DNA from: Oscillospiraceae bacterium
Lineage (GTDB): Bacteria > Bacillota > Clostridia > Oscillospirales > Acutalibacteraceae
Assembly: GCA_015065965.1 (NCBI GenBank)
Contig: SVPH01000006.1
Coordinates: forward strand, 1 to 64,000
Length of the DNA: 64,000 nt
Direction: 5' to 3'
Shown here piece after piece: positions 7,466-16,213 of this stretch. Below the pieces are notes generated by a model. The model searched no databases. It was given only the letters and a program-made list of their open reading frames with translations, and was not told the DNA's origin. Positions within the stretch are counted from its first letter, which is position 1. Each line of letters begins with the position of its first letter. A program made the position numbers and the translations under genes.

Positions 7466-8308
7466 ATGAAAAGAATAATTCGCGTGTTTCCTCGCAAAAC
7501 ATCGTACACACCCAATGATGATATGGCTTTTATAGGAATGCCGACTTTACTTATTCCCGAGCATGATGAGATACATATTTCCTGCACTTTCACATGGGAT
7601 AGGTTATACTGCGAAGAACTTGCGTTTCAGTGGGAAGGCAGAACAAACAAACCCGTAAAACTCGGGGGTCCTGCTTTTGGCAGCGTTGCAGAAGACTTTA
7701 AGCAGGGTATGTATATAAAGAAAAACATTATATTTACAACAAGAGGTTGCAATAACAATTGCCCATGGTGCGGAGTTCCTAACATCGAAGGTAAACTTAA
7801 AGAATTACCGATATGTGAGGGAAATGTAATTCAGGATAATAATTTTCTCCAAGCAAGCCGCCGTCACAAAGACGAGGTTTTTGAAATGCTTAAACATCAA
7901 AAAGCAATCTGCTTCAAAGGTGGACTTGAAGCAGATTTGATTGATGACCATTTTATAAACGGCATATCTGATTTGAGAATATCGGAATTATGGCTTGCAT
8001 GTGATACCGATGCAAGATTGCCCGGATTTAAAAAGGCTTGTGAAAAACTGTCTAAGGCGGGTTTTAACAGAGAGAAAATAAAATGCTATGTTCTTTCTTA
8101 CGGCAAAGACAGAGACAAGGATGAGGCAAGGGCAAGAGCAGTTTACGAATCGGGGGCAATGCCTTTTGTTCAGTTGTATAGAGATTTTTCTGATAAGAAA
8201 ACCTTATACGATGCAGATTGGAACGCTTGGGCAAGAATGTGGCAAAGACCTGCAGCAACAATAGCACATATGGAAAAAGGTACAGATTATAAGGCGTTTA
8301 AAACATGA
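7466..8308 (+). CDS. Phage-encoded radical SAM-type protein
   Basis: About 280 aa. The segment FTTRGCNNNCPWCGV (around residue 95) carries CxxxCxxC, the radical-SAM iron-sulfur cluster motif. The downstream pattern FKGGLEADL and ISELWLACDTD fits strands of a partial TIM barrel. A roughly 90-residue N-terminal extension precedes the motif. ATG 7466 is preferred to the 7457 start in the track. It lies next to an adenine methyltransferase, so a nucleic-acid or nucleotide modification role is possible. The substrate cannot be told from sequence. Confidence 0.8.
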   Translation: MKRIIRVFPRKTSYTPNDDMAFIGMPTLLIPEHDEIHISCTFTWDRLYCEELAFQWEGRTNKPVKLGGPAFGSVAEDFKQGMYIKKNIIFTTRGCNNNCPWCGVPNIEGKLKELPICEGNVIQDNNFLQASRRHKDEVFEMLKHQKAICFKGGLEADLIDDHFINGISDLRISELWLACDTDARLPGFKKACEKLSKAGFNREKIKCYVLSYGKDRDKDEARARAVYESGAMPFVQLYRDFSDKKTLYDADWNAWARMWQRPAATIAHMEKGTDYKAFKT

Positions 8309-8317
8309 GTGCTTTAA

Positions 8318-8545
8318 TCACTCCTTCGGATCCCGTTCAACAGCCTTTAAGTTGTATATAGGTTTCCAATCAAGGCATTGTCCGCAGCGGTCACAGTAAC
8401 TTTGAAAGAAACGCTCGATGATGACATTGCACCGGGGACAGCGAGGAAACGCATAACCATAAGGCAGTTTTGAAATCTCGGTAACACTCATTGGTGTTCT
8501 GTAAGAGATTGCTTCTTCGGCTGTGATTTTTTTTACTTTTTTCAT
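8318..8545 (-). CDS. Small zinc-ribbon protein on the opposite strand
   Basis: About 75 aa from an ATG at 8545, after AGTAGGT; the upstream ATG at 8566 is an alternative. It contains CPRCNVIIERFFQSYCDRCGQC, a two-knuckle zinc ribbon. It is the only minus-strand gene in the early half of the prophage and lies tail-to-tail with the radical-SAM gene. It could be an independently expressed accessory gene. No function is recognised. Confidence 0.7.
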   Translation of the reverse strand: MKKVKKITAEEAISYRTPMSVTEISKLPYGYAFPRCPRCNVIIERFFQSYCDRCGQCLDWKPIYNLKAVERDPKE

Positions 8546-8632
8546 AGAAATACCTACTTTCATCATTATTTAATAATTAATGACGAAAATCGGTAAATGT
8601 TTCATTTTTTATTTTAAAAGGAGAAAACATTA

Positions 8633-9025
8633 ATGCGCAGATACATACCCCGCCAATACGAAATAAGCAAGAACAAGTATATTGAACTGAATGCCTTTTG
8701 CCGCCAATATAAAGAGTTCAAACAGGGCCTTAATGAATGCTATGGATTGTCTGCTACGGTGCTAAGCGATATACCCAAAGCAGGCAGCCGCACTTCAACG
8801 GTAGAAAGTACGGCTGAACGAGCGGATAAATATCAACGCAAAATAGATTTAATTGAAAGCACGGTAAAAAGTGTTTGCGGAGCGGATAAGGGGCTATATC
8901 CTTATCTGCTCAAGTGTGTAACTGAGGGTATTGCGTGGGAATATAATGCGGGTGTTCCATGCGGCAGAAGCAAATATTATCTGCTCAGGAGAAAGTTTTT
9001 CTTTGAACTTAGTCAAAAACGATAA
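8633..9025 (+). CDS. ArpU/RinA-like late regulator candidate
   Basis: 130 aa, MRRYIPRQYEISKNKYIELNAF at the start (quoted in part). It is basic at both ends with a C-terminal helical segment GRSKYYLLRRKFFFEL that could be a DNA-binding helix-turn-helix. Small proteins of this size and sequence style sit just before the terminase in many Firmicutes phages and act as late-operon transcription activators (ArpU/RinA). AAAGGAG is well placed. The assignment is from position and general resemblance, not a strong motif. Confidence 0.55.
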   Translation: MRRYIPRQYEISKNKYIELNAFCRQYKEFKQGLNECYGLSATVLSDIPKAGSRTSTVESTAERADKYQRKIDLIESTVKSVCGADKGLYPYLLKCVTEGIAWEYNAGVPCGRSKYYLLRRKFFFELSQKR

Positions 9026-9114
9026 AAGGGGATAACACAGGGGCGCAATAATCTGCTATAATAGTTATTGTAGACAGTTGACGATGTTCTTCTTTTGTTT
9101 TCTCCTTCTATAAA

Positions 9115-9153
9115 AGCACCCTGAAGGCTCTGCGCCTTTGGGGTGTAATTTTT
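9115..9153 (+). terminator. Hairpin between early and late operons
   Basis: The sequence gcaccctgaaggc, a short loop, then gcctttggggtgt forms a long stem with a few G-U pairs, followed by aattttta. It separates the early block from the terminase operon. The 210-base gap around it also holds a possible TATAAT at 9057-9062 but no good -35 box, so the late promoter is not clearly identified. Confidence 0.6.
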
Positions 9154-9238
9154 ATTAATAAATATTTGTTGATGCTGCCATAGCGAGCAGCGAGGGATAG
9201 GGGCGGGATATATACGTTGATAAGAGAGGTGGTGACAA

Positions 9239-10804
9239 TTGGCACTTAATGACAGACAAGAAAGATTTTGCAGAGAGTATCTGCAGGATTATAACGCTAC
9301 GCAGGCGGCTATAAGAGCGGGCTATTCAAAAAAGACTGCCGGATCCATTGGCAGTGAGAACATGAAGAAACCTGAAATCCTCGCCCGCGTGCGCAAATTA
9401 CAAGAAGAAAAAAGAGCGGCGCTTGCTGTTAGTATGGATATGATTGTCACCGAAATAGTGGATACTTACCGTGAATGCAGAAAAACAAAGGATGCATACG
9501 GTGCTCTTAAGGCTCTTGGGATGCTTGAAGAACATATTAAAGAGATCCCTGAAACGAAAGATGAAATATATCGAATTGACCCTCTTATTATTGCAGATGG
9601 TTTTGCAAGTGTACGCCGTGACATGCTTAATTACAGGCACACCGAATATATTCTGCCGGGCGGCAGAGGTTCAACCAAATCTTCGTTCTTTTCGATTGAA
9701 GGTATAGAAATATTAAAAAATAACCCGCAGATGCATTGGCTTGTTCTCAGACAAGTCGGAAATACTCTGCGAGATTCTGTTTATAATCAAATCATATGGG
9801 CGATAGATACTCTCGGATTAAATGATGAATTTGAAATGAAAGTTTCTCCGCTTGAAATTACATATAAACCAACGGGTCAGAAGATATATTTCCGCGGAGC
9901 GGATGATCCTATGAAAATCAAATCAATTAAAGTGCCGTTTGGATATATCGGCATTTTGTGGTTTGAGGAACTTGACCAGTTTAAAGGCGCTGAGAGTGTA
10001 CGAAGCATTGAACAGTCGGCAATCAGAGGCGGCGATAAGGCATATATATTAAAATCTTTTAACCCACCTAAGACAGCCAATAACTGGGCTAATCAGTATA
10101 TTAAAATACCAAAAGATAGCCGCCTTGTTCACCATTCGACTTATAAAGATGTCCCGCCCGAGTGGCTCGGCAAGGTGTTTATTGATGAAGCGGAATTTCT
10201 TAAATCCGTTAATCCGCAGGCATATGAGCACGAATATGAAGGCATAGCCAACGGAACGGGCGGAGCGGTTTTTGATAATGTTGAATGTAGAGAAATTACG
10301 AACAGAGAAATAGAAAACTTTGACCGAATATTTCGCGGTGTAGACTGGGGCTGGTTCCCTGACCCTTATCATTATGCCGCTATGCATTATGACTCTGCGC
10401 GGCTCACGCTTTATATTTTTGACGAATACCGATGTAATAAGAAAAGCAACCGCGAAACGGCGGATATTCTCATAAAAGAAAAGCATGTTCCGCTTAACGA
10501 AACAATAACCTGCGACAGCGCTGAAGAAAAAAGCGTAGGCGATTACAAAAGTTACGGATTAACCGCAAGAGGAGCGGAGAAAGGCCCGGGCAGCGTTGAG
10601 TATTCAATGAAGTGGCTGCAATCGCTCAGAAAGATAGTGATTGACCCTGTAAGATGCCCTGAAACTGCAAAAGAATTCCTTGCGTATGAATACGAAAAGG
10701 ACAAGGAAGGCAACATTATCAGCGGTTATCCCGATGCAGACAACCATTCTATTGATGCAGTGCGTTACGCAATGTCACCCGTATGGAAACGGAGAGGAAA
10801 ATAA
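9239..10804 (+). CDS. Fused small-large terminase
   Basis: 521 aa from TTG 9239. Residues 1 to about 100 (LNDRQERFCREYLQDYNATQAAIRAGYS in part) are a terminase small subunit with its DNA-binding helix-turn-helix. From about residue 130 the sequence becomes a PBSX-type large subunit: ATPase GGRGSTKSS, then GILWFEELDQF as Walker B region, then the nuclease half with GVDWGWFPDPYH and DADNHSIDAVRYAM. Normally these are two genes; here they share one uninterrupted frame. It would recognise, cut and translocate phage DNA into proheads. It heads the late operon and overlaps the next start by one base. Confidence 0.92.
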   Translation: MALNDRQERFCREYLQDYNATQAAIRAGYSKKTAGSIGSENMKKPEILARVRKLQEEKRAALAVSMDMIVTEIVDTYRECRKTKDAYGALKALGMLEEHIKEIPETKDEIYRIDPLIIADGFASVRRDMLNYRHTEYILPGGRGSTKSSFFSIEGIEILKNNPQMHWLVLRQVGNTLRDSVYNQIIWAIDTLGLNDEFEMKVSPLEITYKPTGQKIYFRGADDPMKIKSIKVPFGYIGILWFEELDQFKGAESVRSIEQSAIRGGDKAYILKSFNPPKTANNWANQYIKIPKDSRLVHHSTYKDVPPEWLGKVFIDEAEFLKSVNPQAYEHEYEGIANGTGGAVFDNVECREITNREIENFDRIFRGVDWGWFPDPYHYAAMHYDSARLTLYIFDEYRCNKKSNRETADILIKEKHVPLNETITCDSAEEKSVGDYKSYGLTARGAEKGPGSVEYSMKWLQSLRKIVIDPVRCPETAKEFLAYEYEKDKEGNIISGYPDADNHSIDAVRYAMSPVWKRRGK

Positions 10805-11004
10805 TGAGCAAAATAAAACAGTGGTTTTTATACAAATATCTCCCTGCATATTGCAAAGAAAGTCTGACGGAAGAAAATGAGCAACTTCGTAAGAGGGTGC
10901 AGGAACTTATTTCAGAGAAAAAAGAACTCGAATCTTATATAAAAGGCATGCAGAGAGGTTTGAGAGCGGTTAAAAAGATTCAGATAGTTAACAGAGGTGA
11001 TTAA
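10804..11004 (+). CDS. Small coiled-coil protein between terminase and portal
   Basis: 66 aa from ATG 10804, overlapping the terminase stop (TAATGA). Residues 20-50 (EENEQLRKRVQELISEKKEL) form a heptad-like coiled coil. The ORF track begins 21 bases earlier, inside the terminase. Its location suggests a packaging or head accessory protein. No family is recognised. Confidence 0.65.
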   Translation: MSKIKQWFLYKYLPAYCKESLTEENEQLRKRVQELISEKKELESYIKGMQRGLRAVKKIQIVNRGD

Positions 11005-12363
11005 ATGGCCATTCTTTCGGCTTTGTTTAATAATAAAACGAGCGGATTTGAGCAGGCGTTCAATGTTAAGGATATAACATCCCCTGAAATGAAAATTGCA
11101 ATCAAAGATTGTTTTGAACTGTATTACGGTGCGGAAAAACCGAAAGAGGATAACTGTCAGCGCATTCCTGCTTTGGTAGTTAGTAAACTTTATAAAACCA
11201 CCTTTTCGGAATATACCGTTAATGCAGACGGTGATTTTGCAGAGGGTGTCATATCAAAACTCGGTGAAGTCAAGAAAAAAGCAATGCAATATATGCTTGT
11301 CGGCGGTTCTGCTCTGATAAAGCCTGTGCCAAACGGTGACAGGTTTTATTTTTTGCCGGTCCGCCGTGATTGTTTTATTCCTTTGGGCAGAGATGCTGAG
11401 GGTAAATTGACGAGTATCGGAACGGCAGAACAAACAACGGTTAACGGTAAATATTATACCTTGCTCGAGCGCAGAACTGCAGGGGAAAAGTTGCTTATTG
11501 AAAATAAACTTTTTGCTTCGGATTCCGCAAATGATTTGGGTGTGCAAGTGCCGCTGAATTCAATTAAAAAATATGAGAAGTTGCTGCCGAAATTTGAACT
11601 GCCGATTAAGGGTATAGGGCTTGTTGAAATAAAAACACCTATGCTTAATGATGTTGACGGTTCAGAGGACGGTGTTCCCGTCTATGAGCCTGCAGCAGAC
11701 CTTATACACAACATTAATAAAAATGAATATCTGCTTAACAGAGAATTCGAAAACGGCAGGAGCAGGATTATTGCTTCGGGTGATATGTTTGAAAAGACAA
11801 CAAGCGGCGAGAAGATAATCAATGATGATGTATTTGTCGCTCTTGACGAGGACCCGGAAAATGTGGGTATAACCATATTCAGCCCCGAATTGCGCGAACA
11901 AAGTTATCTTAATCGAAAAAATGAGTATCTGCGCAATGTTGAAAGCCTTATAGGTTTAAAGAGAGGTATTCTCTCTGAAGTTGAAGCGGCAGAACGCACG
12001 GCAACCGAGGTGACATCAAGCGAGGGCGATTACAATCTTTCTATAATTGATTTTCAAGAAATTTGGACGAATGCATTGAAAGAAATTGCGGTTCTCTGCG
12101 CAGAACTCGGCAAGATATACCGCATAAAAGGAGCGGTTGACATTGACCCCGAAAAGATATCCGTTGATTGGGGTGACGGTGTTCTTTATAACCGTGACAA
12201 AACATGGCAGGAGTTAAAAGAAATGGTTGCGGCAGGCATGCTCAAGCCCGAAATAGCCGTTGCATGGTATTTTAATCTGCCATGTAAAACAAAGGCTGAT
12301 TTACAGAAAATCCGCGAAAAATATATGCCTGAGATAGAAGATCTTACCGAGGGTGAAGAATAA
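11005..12363 (+). CDS. Phage portal protein
   Basis: 452 aa, directly after the coiled-coil gene and directly before the minor capsid gene, the classical portal position. The sequence has portal-like features: MAILSALFNNK start, GGSALIKPVP, a long helical region NKNEYLLNREFENG, and LRNVESLIGLKRGILSEVE followed by TATEVTSSEGD, the typical wing/stem region of SPP1/Gp6-type portals. It forms the dodecameric entry vertex and docks the terminase. Stop and start overlap the next gene (TAATG). Confidence 0.88.
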   Translation: MAILSALFNNKTSGFEQAFNVKDITSPEMKIAIKDCFELYYGAEKPKEDNCQRIPALVVSKLYKTTFSEYTVNADGDFAEGVISKLGEVKKKAMQYMLVGGSALIKPVPNGDRFYFLPVRRDCFIPLGRDAEGKLTSIGTAEQTTVNGKYYTLLERRTAGEKLLIENKLFASDSANDLGVQVPLNSIKKYEKLLPKFELPIKGIGLVEIKTPMLNDVDGSEDGVPVYEPAADLIHNINKNEYLLNREFENGRSRIIASGDMFEKTTSGEKIINDDVFVALDEDPENVGITIFSPELREQSYLNRKNEYLRNVESLIGLKRGILSEVEAAERTATEVTSSEGDYNLSIIDFQEIWTNALKEIAVLCAELGKIYRIKGAVDIDPEKISVDWGDGVLYNRDKTWQELKEMVAAGMLKPEIAVAWYFNLPCKTKADLQKIREKYMPEIEDLTEGEE

Positions 12364-14018
12364 TGCTTACTCCCGAACAAATTGATGCACTTTCCATCCT
12401 TTCACAGCGAGCAGTTGAGCCGATTATTGAATTTCTGCTTGACGATATAACCCGAAGGATAGCCGAGGCAGGACATTTCACGAGTTCGGCGGCTTATCAG
12501 ATATGGCGAGCACAATCTTTGGGACTAAGCCGAAAGGCTATAGAAAAAGAACTGCAGAAGCGGTTGAAAGTATCAAACAAGGAATTGAAAAAACTGCTTA
12601 GGCAGTCTGCGGAAGTAGGCTATAACTTCGATATGAAAGGTTTTGGCACAAAGGCGATTCCGTTTGAGGAGAATGACAGCCTGCAGCAGATTATAGCGGC
12701 AGCGGTAAAACTTGCCGATAAGGATTTCAAGAATATAACTCAAACACTCGGCTTTTGTGACCCGTACGGCAACTTTAAAGAGTATACCGATGCATACATA
12801 TCATGCTGTGATTTTGCCTTTAATCAGGTTATAACAGGCGCAACGGATTATAATACTGCGATTCGGCGTGCCACAAAAAATCTCGCAGAAAAAGGAATAC
12901 ACACAATAGATTATGAATCGGGCGTGCACACTTCGCTTGAAGCCGCGGTAAGGCGCAACATTATGGGCGGTTTAGGTTTGATGCAGGAGCAGATTTCACA
13001 GCATAATCATGATGCATTCGGTGCCAACGGATGGGAAATATCCGCACATGCTGCATCTGCGCCCGACCATGAAGATATACAGGGCAAGCAGTATACAGAT
13101 GAAGAGTTTGAAACACTTAATAACAGCCTTGTCCGCCGAATCGGCACGTTGAATTGCGGACATGCAGCATTTCCGATTATCCTCGGTGTCAACGAACCGC
13201 AGTATACGCAGGAACAACTTGATAAGTTCAAAGAGGATAATAAGAAAGGCGTTACTTATAACGGCAAACATTACACATCATATGAAGCAACGCAGAAACA
13301 ACGGCAAATAGAACGTGCCACACGCCGTCAGAAACGGCGTGTGTTGGTTGCCGAGAGTTCGGGCGATAAAGATAGGCTCTTAACCTCGCAAATCAAATTA
13401 AGGCGTTTAAACGAAGAATACAGGAGGTATTCAAAAGCGGTTAATTTGCCGACACAGCATGAAAGATTACAAATTGCAGGGTTTGGTAAGAAACAGGCTG
13501 CACAGGCAACGGGAGCGGCTAATAAATATTATAACGAGTGGTCAAAATCTATCGGTGTAAAAGATTCAGTGAAAACTCTTGACAAATATTACGATATAAA
13601 GTATACTACTCCTCCTCGGTACGAATTACTAAAACAGTATGCAAAAGATGTTGAATCCGGATGGATATCTCCGTTGTCAGGATTTGATAACTATGAGAAT
13701 CTTTATAACCGAATTCAAACTGAAATTGTTAGTAAAGAAGCGGCAAACGGCACTATTATTCAGGGTCAGGTTCCTCACTTTATGCAACGAGTAATAGGTA
13801 CAATGGTTGATCCTGAAAAACTAAAAAAGGATTTGCGAATTATTCGCCGTTCAGGTGTTAATATTGACGATATTTCCGATGCTTTGTTTAATCCTGAAAA
13901 AATAGGTCCTGTTTTGATAAGAAGTACGGGGCAAAAAAGTGTAAAGTTCATTGGGAAGAACTGTGCTGTTTCAATTAATCCTGATACAGGTTATTTAATT
14001 CAGACAAATCCGATATAA
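12363..14018 (+). CDS. Minor capsid protein with probable C-terminal toxin domain
   Basis: 551 aa. Residues 1 to about 370 match the phage minor capsid 2 family: ILSQRAVEPIIEFLLDDI, GTLNCGHAAFPI, and YEATQKQRQIERA followed by a basic helix. The last 90 residues differ in style and end AVSINPDTGYLIQTNPI, resembling the closing strands of barnase-EndoU-colicin-RelE-like (BECR) nucleases fused to phage head proteins. Polymorphic toxins on phage MuF-type head proteins are known. The following small gene is a candidate immunity gene. The nuclease fold is inferred from the tail motif and architecture. Confidence 0.8.
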   Translation: MLTPEQIDALSILSQRAVEPIIEFLLDDITRRIAEAGHFTSSAAYQIWRAQSLGLSRKAIEKELQKRLKVSNKELKKLLRQSAEVGYNFDMKGFGTKAIPFEENDSLQQIIAAAVKLADKDFKNITQTLGFCDPYGNFKEYTDAYISCCDFAFNQVITGATDYNTAIRRATKNLAEKGIHTIDYESGVHTSLEAAVRRNIMGGLGLMQEQISQHNHDAFGANGWEISAHAASAPDHEDIQGKQYTDEEFETLNNSLVRRIGTLNCGHAAFPIILGVNEPQYTQEQLDKFKEDNKKGVTYNGKHYTSYEATQKQRQIERATRRQKRRVLVAESSGDKDRLLTSQIKLRRLNEEYRRYSKAVNLPTQHERLQIAGFGKKQAAQATGAANKYYNEWSKSIGVKDSVKTLDKYYDIKYTTPPRYELLKQYAKDVESGWISPLSGFDNYENLYNRIQTEIVSKEAANGTIIQGQVPHFMQRVIGTMVDPEKLKKDLRIIRRSGVNIDDISDALFNPEKIGPVLIRSTGQKSVKFIGKNCAVSINPDTGYLIQTNPI

Positions 14019-14030
14019 GGAGTAATAAAA

Positions 14031-14237
14031 ATGGAAAAATACAATATGTCTTCAAGTTCAAGGGCTTTTTTAAATAAAAATTTTCCTGAATTTTTTGAAT
14101 ACGAAACATTAAGGGATGCGTTGCTTGCACTTGATGATTATATTATACTGAATGGTCTTGACAAAAACGACAATATGACTGATTTCGGTCACGAGGCACA
14201 GAGCGTATATGATGAAATTTATATGTGCAATGAATAA
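14031..14237 (+). CDS. Candidate immunity protein for the capsid-linked toxin
   Basis: 68 aa with RBS AAGGAG, starting 12 bases after the minor capsid gene. It is small and acidic (DALLALDDYIILNGLDKNDN) with a final short helix QSVYDEIYMCNE. This size, charge and position fit an immunity protein neutralising a basic RNase domain. It is followed by terminator-like hairpins, so it is transcribed with the toxin gene. No family is recognised; the role is inferred only from position and composition. Confidence 0.55.
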   Translation: MEKYNMSSSSRAFLNKNFPEFFEYETLRDALLALDDYIILNGLDKNDNMTDFGHEAQSVYDEIYMCNE

Positions 14238-14250
14238 TGAAATGTTTGAG

Positions 14251-14285
14251 AAAGCACTTTGCAATTAAACGCAAGGTGCTTTTCT
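14251..14285 (+). terminator. Intrinsic terminator after the toxin/immunity pair
   Basis: AAAGCACTTTGC and GCAAGGTGCTTTT flank an eight-base loop and are followed by a T-rich run. Two further hairpins lie in the same 240-base gap: agccgaa/ttcggct at about 14350-14383 followed by attttta, and gccgcc/ggtggc at about 14414-14430 followed by ttttt. Such a cluster inside a phage late operon is unusual and may reduce read-through or modulate capsid expression. Confidence 0.75.
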
Positions 14286-14480
14286 TATACCCAAAAGTGG
14301 TTTTATAACCATGATTTTGAGATTTTTTCACAATATAATAACCAAAAACAGCCGAATTTGATGCTTGTGCATTGATTTCGGCTATTTTTATATCCATTTT
14401 CACACAGTCAAAACAGCCGCCTTGAGGGTGGCTTTTTGTATATATGAGAGGTAGAGCCTCAGAAAGGAGAGTTGAGATAG

Positions 14481-15071
14481 ATGCTCAATTCAAAAAGACC
14501 CGCACTTATACCCAATATTCAGTTGTTCGCTGAAGATGACCCCGAACCCGGCAATGCGCCTCCCGCACCTGCGGCAGACCCTGCGCCTGCACCGGGCGGC
14601 AAAGTATTCTCCGAAGATTATGTGCGCACTCTTCGCAATGAATCCGCAGGTCACAGAACGGCAGCCAAGAAATATGAAGCGGCACTCAAAACCGTATTCG
14701 GTCTTGATGCAAATGCGGAGTTAGGTGATGACCTTGAGGGTCACATTAATGCTCTTAATCAGAAAAACGAGGCTGCGCAGCAGAATGCACTGAAAAAGGC
14801 AAATGACCGCCTTATAGCCGCTGAAATTCGTAACCTTGATGGTTATGACCATAAGTTGCTCTTAAAGGTTATAGATCTTTCAAAGGTCACAGTCGATGAT
14901 AACGGCGAAGTAAAGGGACTCAGCGAAGCGATAAAGGCCGCTGAGACAGAATACCCCGCCGTTAAGAAAACAGAAACTCCGCCTTATGCAGGCGGCACAG
15001 GCTCAACGCCCCCGGCAGGAGATAACAATCCTTTTGCTTTCAATTTCACGGGCGTAAGAGCAAAAAAATAA
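14481..15071 (+). CDS. Phage scaffold protein
   Basis: 196 aa. The start PNIQLFAEDDPEPG followed by a Pro/Ala-rich linker is typical of Firmicutes phage scaffold proteins. The middle is helical and charged (NESAGHRTAAKKYEAALK, LNQKNEAAQQNALKKAND), and the C-terminus is Gly/Pro-rich with a basic tip VRAKK. Located immediately before the capsid gene. It would guide prohead assembly and be removed. RBS AGAAAGGAGAG is strong. Confidence 0.8.
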   Translation: MLNSKRPALIPNIQLFAEDDPEPGNAPPAPAADPAPAPGGKVFSEDYVRTLRNESAGHRTAAKKYEAALKTVFGLDANAELGDDLEGHINALNQKNEAAQQNALKKANDRLIAAEIRNLDGYDHKLLLKVIDLSKVTVDDNGEVKGLSEAIKAAETEYPAVKKTETPPYAGGTGSTPPAGDNNPFAFNFTGVRAKK

Positions 15072-15093
15072 CGAATAAGGAAGGTAAGAAATT

Positions 15094-15978
15094 ATGCCCG
15101 CAGTAAACTATGCAGTACAGTATTCACAGGCCCTTGACCAGGCATATCCCAACGTGCTCCACTTTGCGAAGTATCGCAGCACGGCAAACGATTCCCGTTA
15201 CAGATGGGTTAATGCCAATACAATTGAGGTTCCCTCAATCAGCACCACAGGCCGTGTTGACGGTGACAGAGACACCATCGGCACAGCAAAGCGCAACCAC
15301 AGCAATGCATGGGTGCCCCTGACTCTTACAAACCACAGAAAGTGGTCAACTCTTGAGCACCCCATGAACATTGACGAAACAAATCAGGTGCTTTCCATTC
15401 AGAATATCACCAAGGTATTCAACGAAACACAGAAATTCCCTGAAATGGATGCTTATTTCATTTCAAAGGTTTATGCAGATTGGATTGCCGCCGGCAAGTC
15501 CGCCGATACCACTGCCATTACGGTGGAAAATGTTCTTTCTATTTTCGATGCCATGATGGAAAGAATGGATGAAAAGAACGTTCCTCAGAGCGGCAGAATC
15601 CTCAGCGTAACTCCTCCTATCAACAAAATTATCAAGAATGCCAAGGAACTTTCACGCTTTATCAATAACGGCGATACTTCCGTTAAGCGCACAGTTCACG
15701 ATATTGACGATGTTGAAATTGAGGTTATTCCCTCTGACCTCATGAAAACCGTATATGACTTCACAGAAGGTTATGTGGCAGGCGAGGGCGCAAAGCAGAT
15801 TAATATGTTCCTCGGTCATCCTTCGGCAACAATTACCCCCGAAAAATACAGTTTTGCTCAACTTGATGCCCCCAGCGCAGGTTCAGAGGGTAAATATGTT
15901 TATTTCGAAGAGAGTTACGACGATACGTTTATTCTCAAAAACAAAATTGATGCTATCGAATTCAACATCGAAGCATAA
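15094..15978 (+). CDS. Major capsid protein
   Basis: 294 aa, MPAVNYAVQYSQALDQAYPN at the start, following the scaffold gene with AAGGAAGG upstream. It has the composition of an HK97-like capsid protein: VEVPSISTTGRVDGDRD-type extended N-arm, a helical central segment KFPEMDAYFISKVYADWI, and a C-terminal beta-rich region. Codon use is biased to frequent codons, consistent with high expression. Position between scaffold and connector genes makes the call firm, though the exact family is not clear by eye. Confidence 0.85.
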   Translation: MPAVNYAVQYSQALDQAYPNVLHFAKYRSTANDSRYRWVNANTIEVPSISTTGRVDGDRDTIGTAKRNHSNAWVPLTLTNHRKWSTLEHPMNIDETNQVLSIQNITKVFNETQKFPEMDAYFISKVYADWIAAGKSADTTAITVENVLSIFDAMMERMDEKNVPQSGRILSVTPPINKIIKNAKELSRFINNGDTSVKRTVHDIDDVEIEVIPSDLMKTVYDFTEGYVAGEGAKQINMFLGHPSATITPEKYSFAQLDAPSAGSEGKYVYFEESYDDTFILKNKIDAIEFNIEA

Positions 15979-15992
15979 CAGGAGGCTGTTTT

Positions 15993-16208
15993 ATGGTACT
16001 TGTTCAGAGAGCAAATAAACAACTCAGAATTCCCGAAGAAAGGCTCAAAGAATATGAGCAGCAGGGTTATAAGCGTGTGGTGCCCGATGATTCGCCTAAA
16101 TTCATTTGCCCCGTATGCGGCAAGGAATACAGGAGCGAGAACGCTCTTGAAAAGCACATTAAGAAGGAACACACCGATAACAGCAGTGACGATACTCCCG
16201 AGGAGTGA
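15993..16208 (+). CDS. Small head-region protein with a C2H2 zinc finger
   Basis: 71 aa. The centre reads FICPVCGKEYRSENALEKHIKKEH: two cysteines two apart, a 12-residue spacer, and two histidines four apart, a classical C2H2 finger. The N-terminal part (RIPEERLKEYEQQGYKRV) is a short helical motif seen in head-tail adaptor leaders. The C-terminus is acidic. It follows capsid by 14 bases with AGGAGG. DNA or protein binding is possible; role in virion or host is unknown. Confidence 0.75.
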   Translation: MVLVQRANKQLRIPEERLKEYEQQGYKRVVPDDSPKFICPVCGKEYRSENALEKHIKKEHTDNSSDDTPEE

Positions 16209-16213
16209 TGCGA

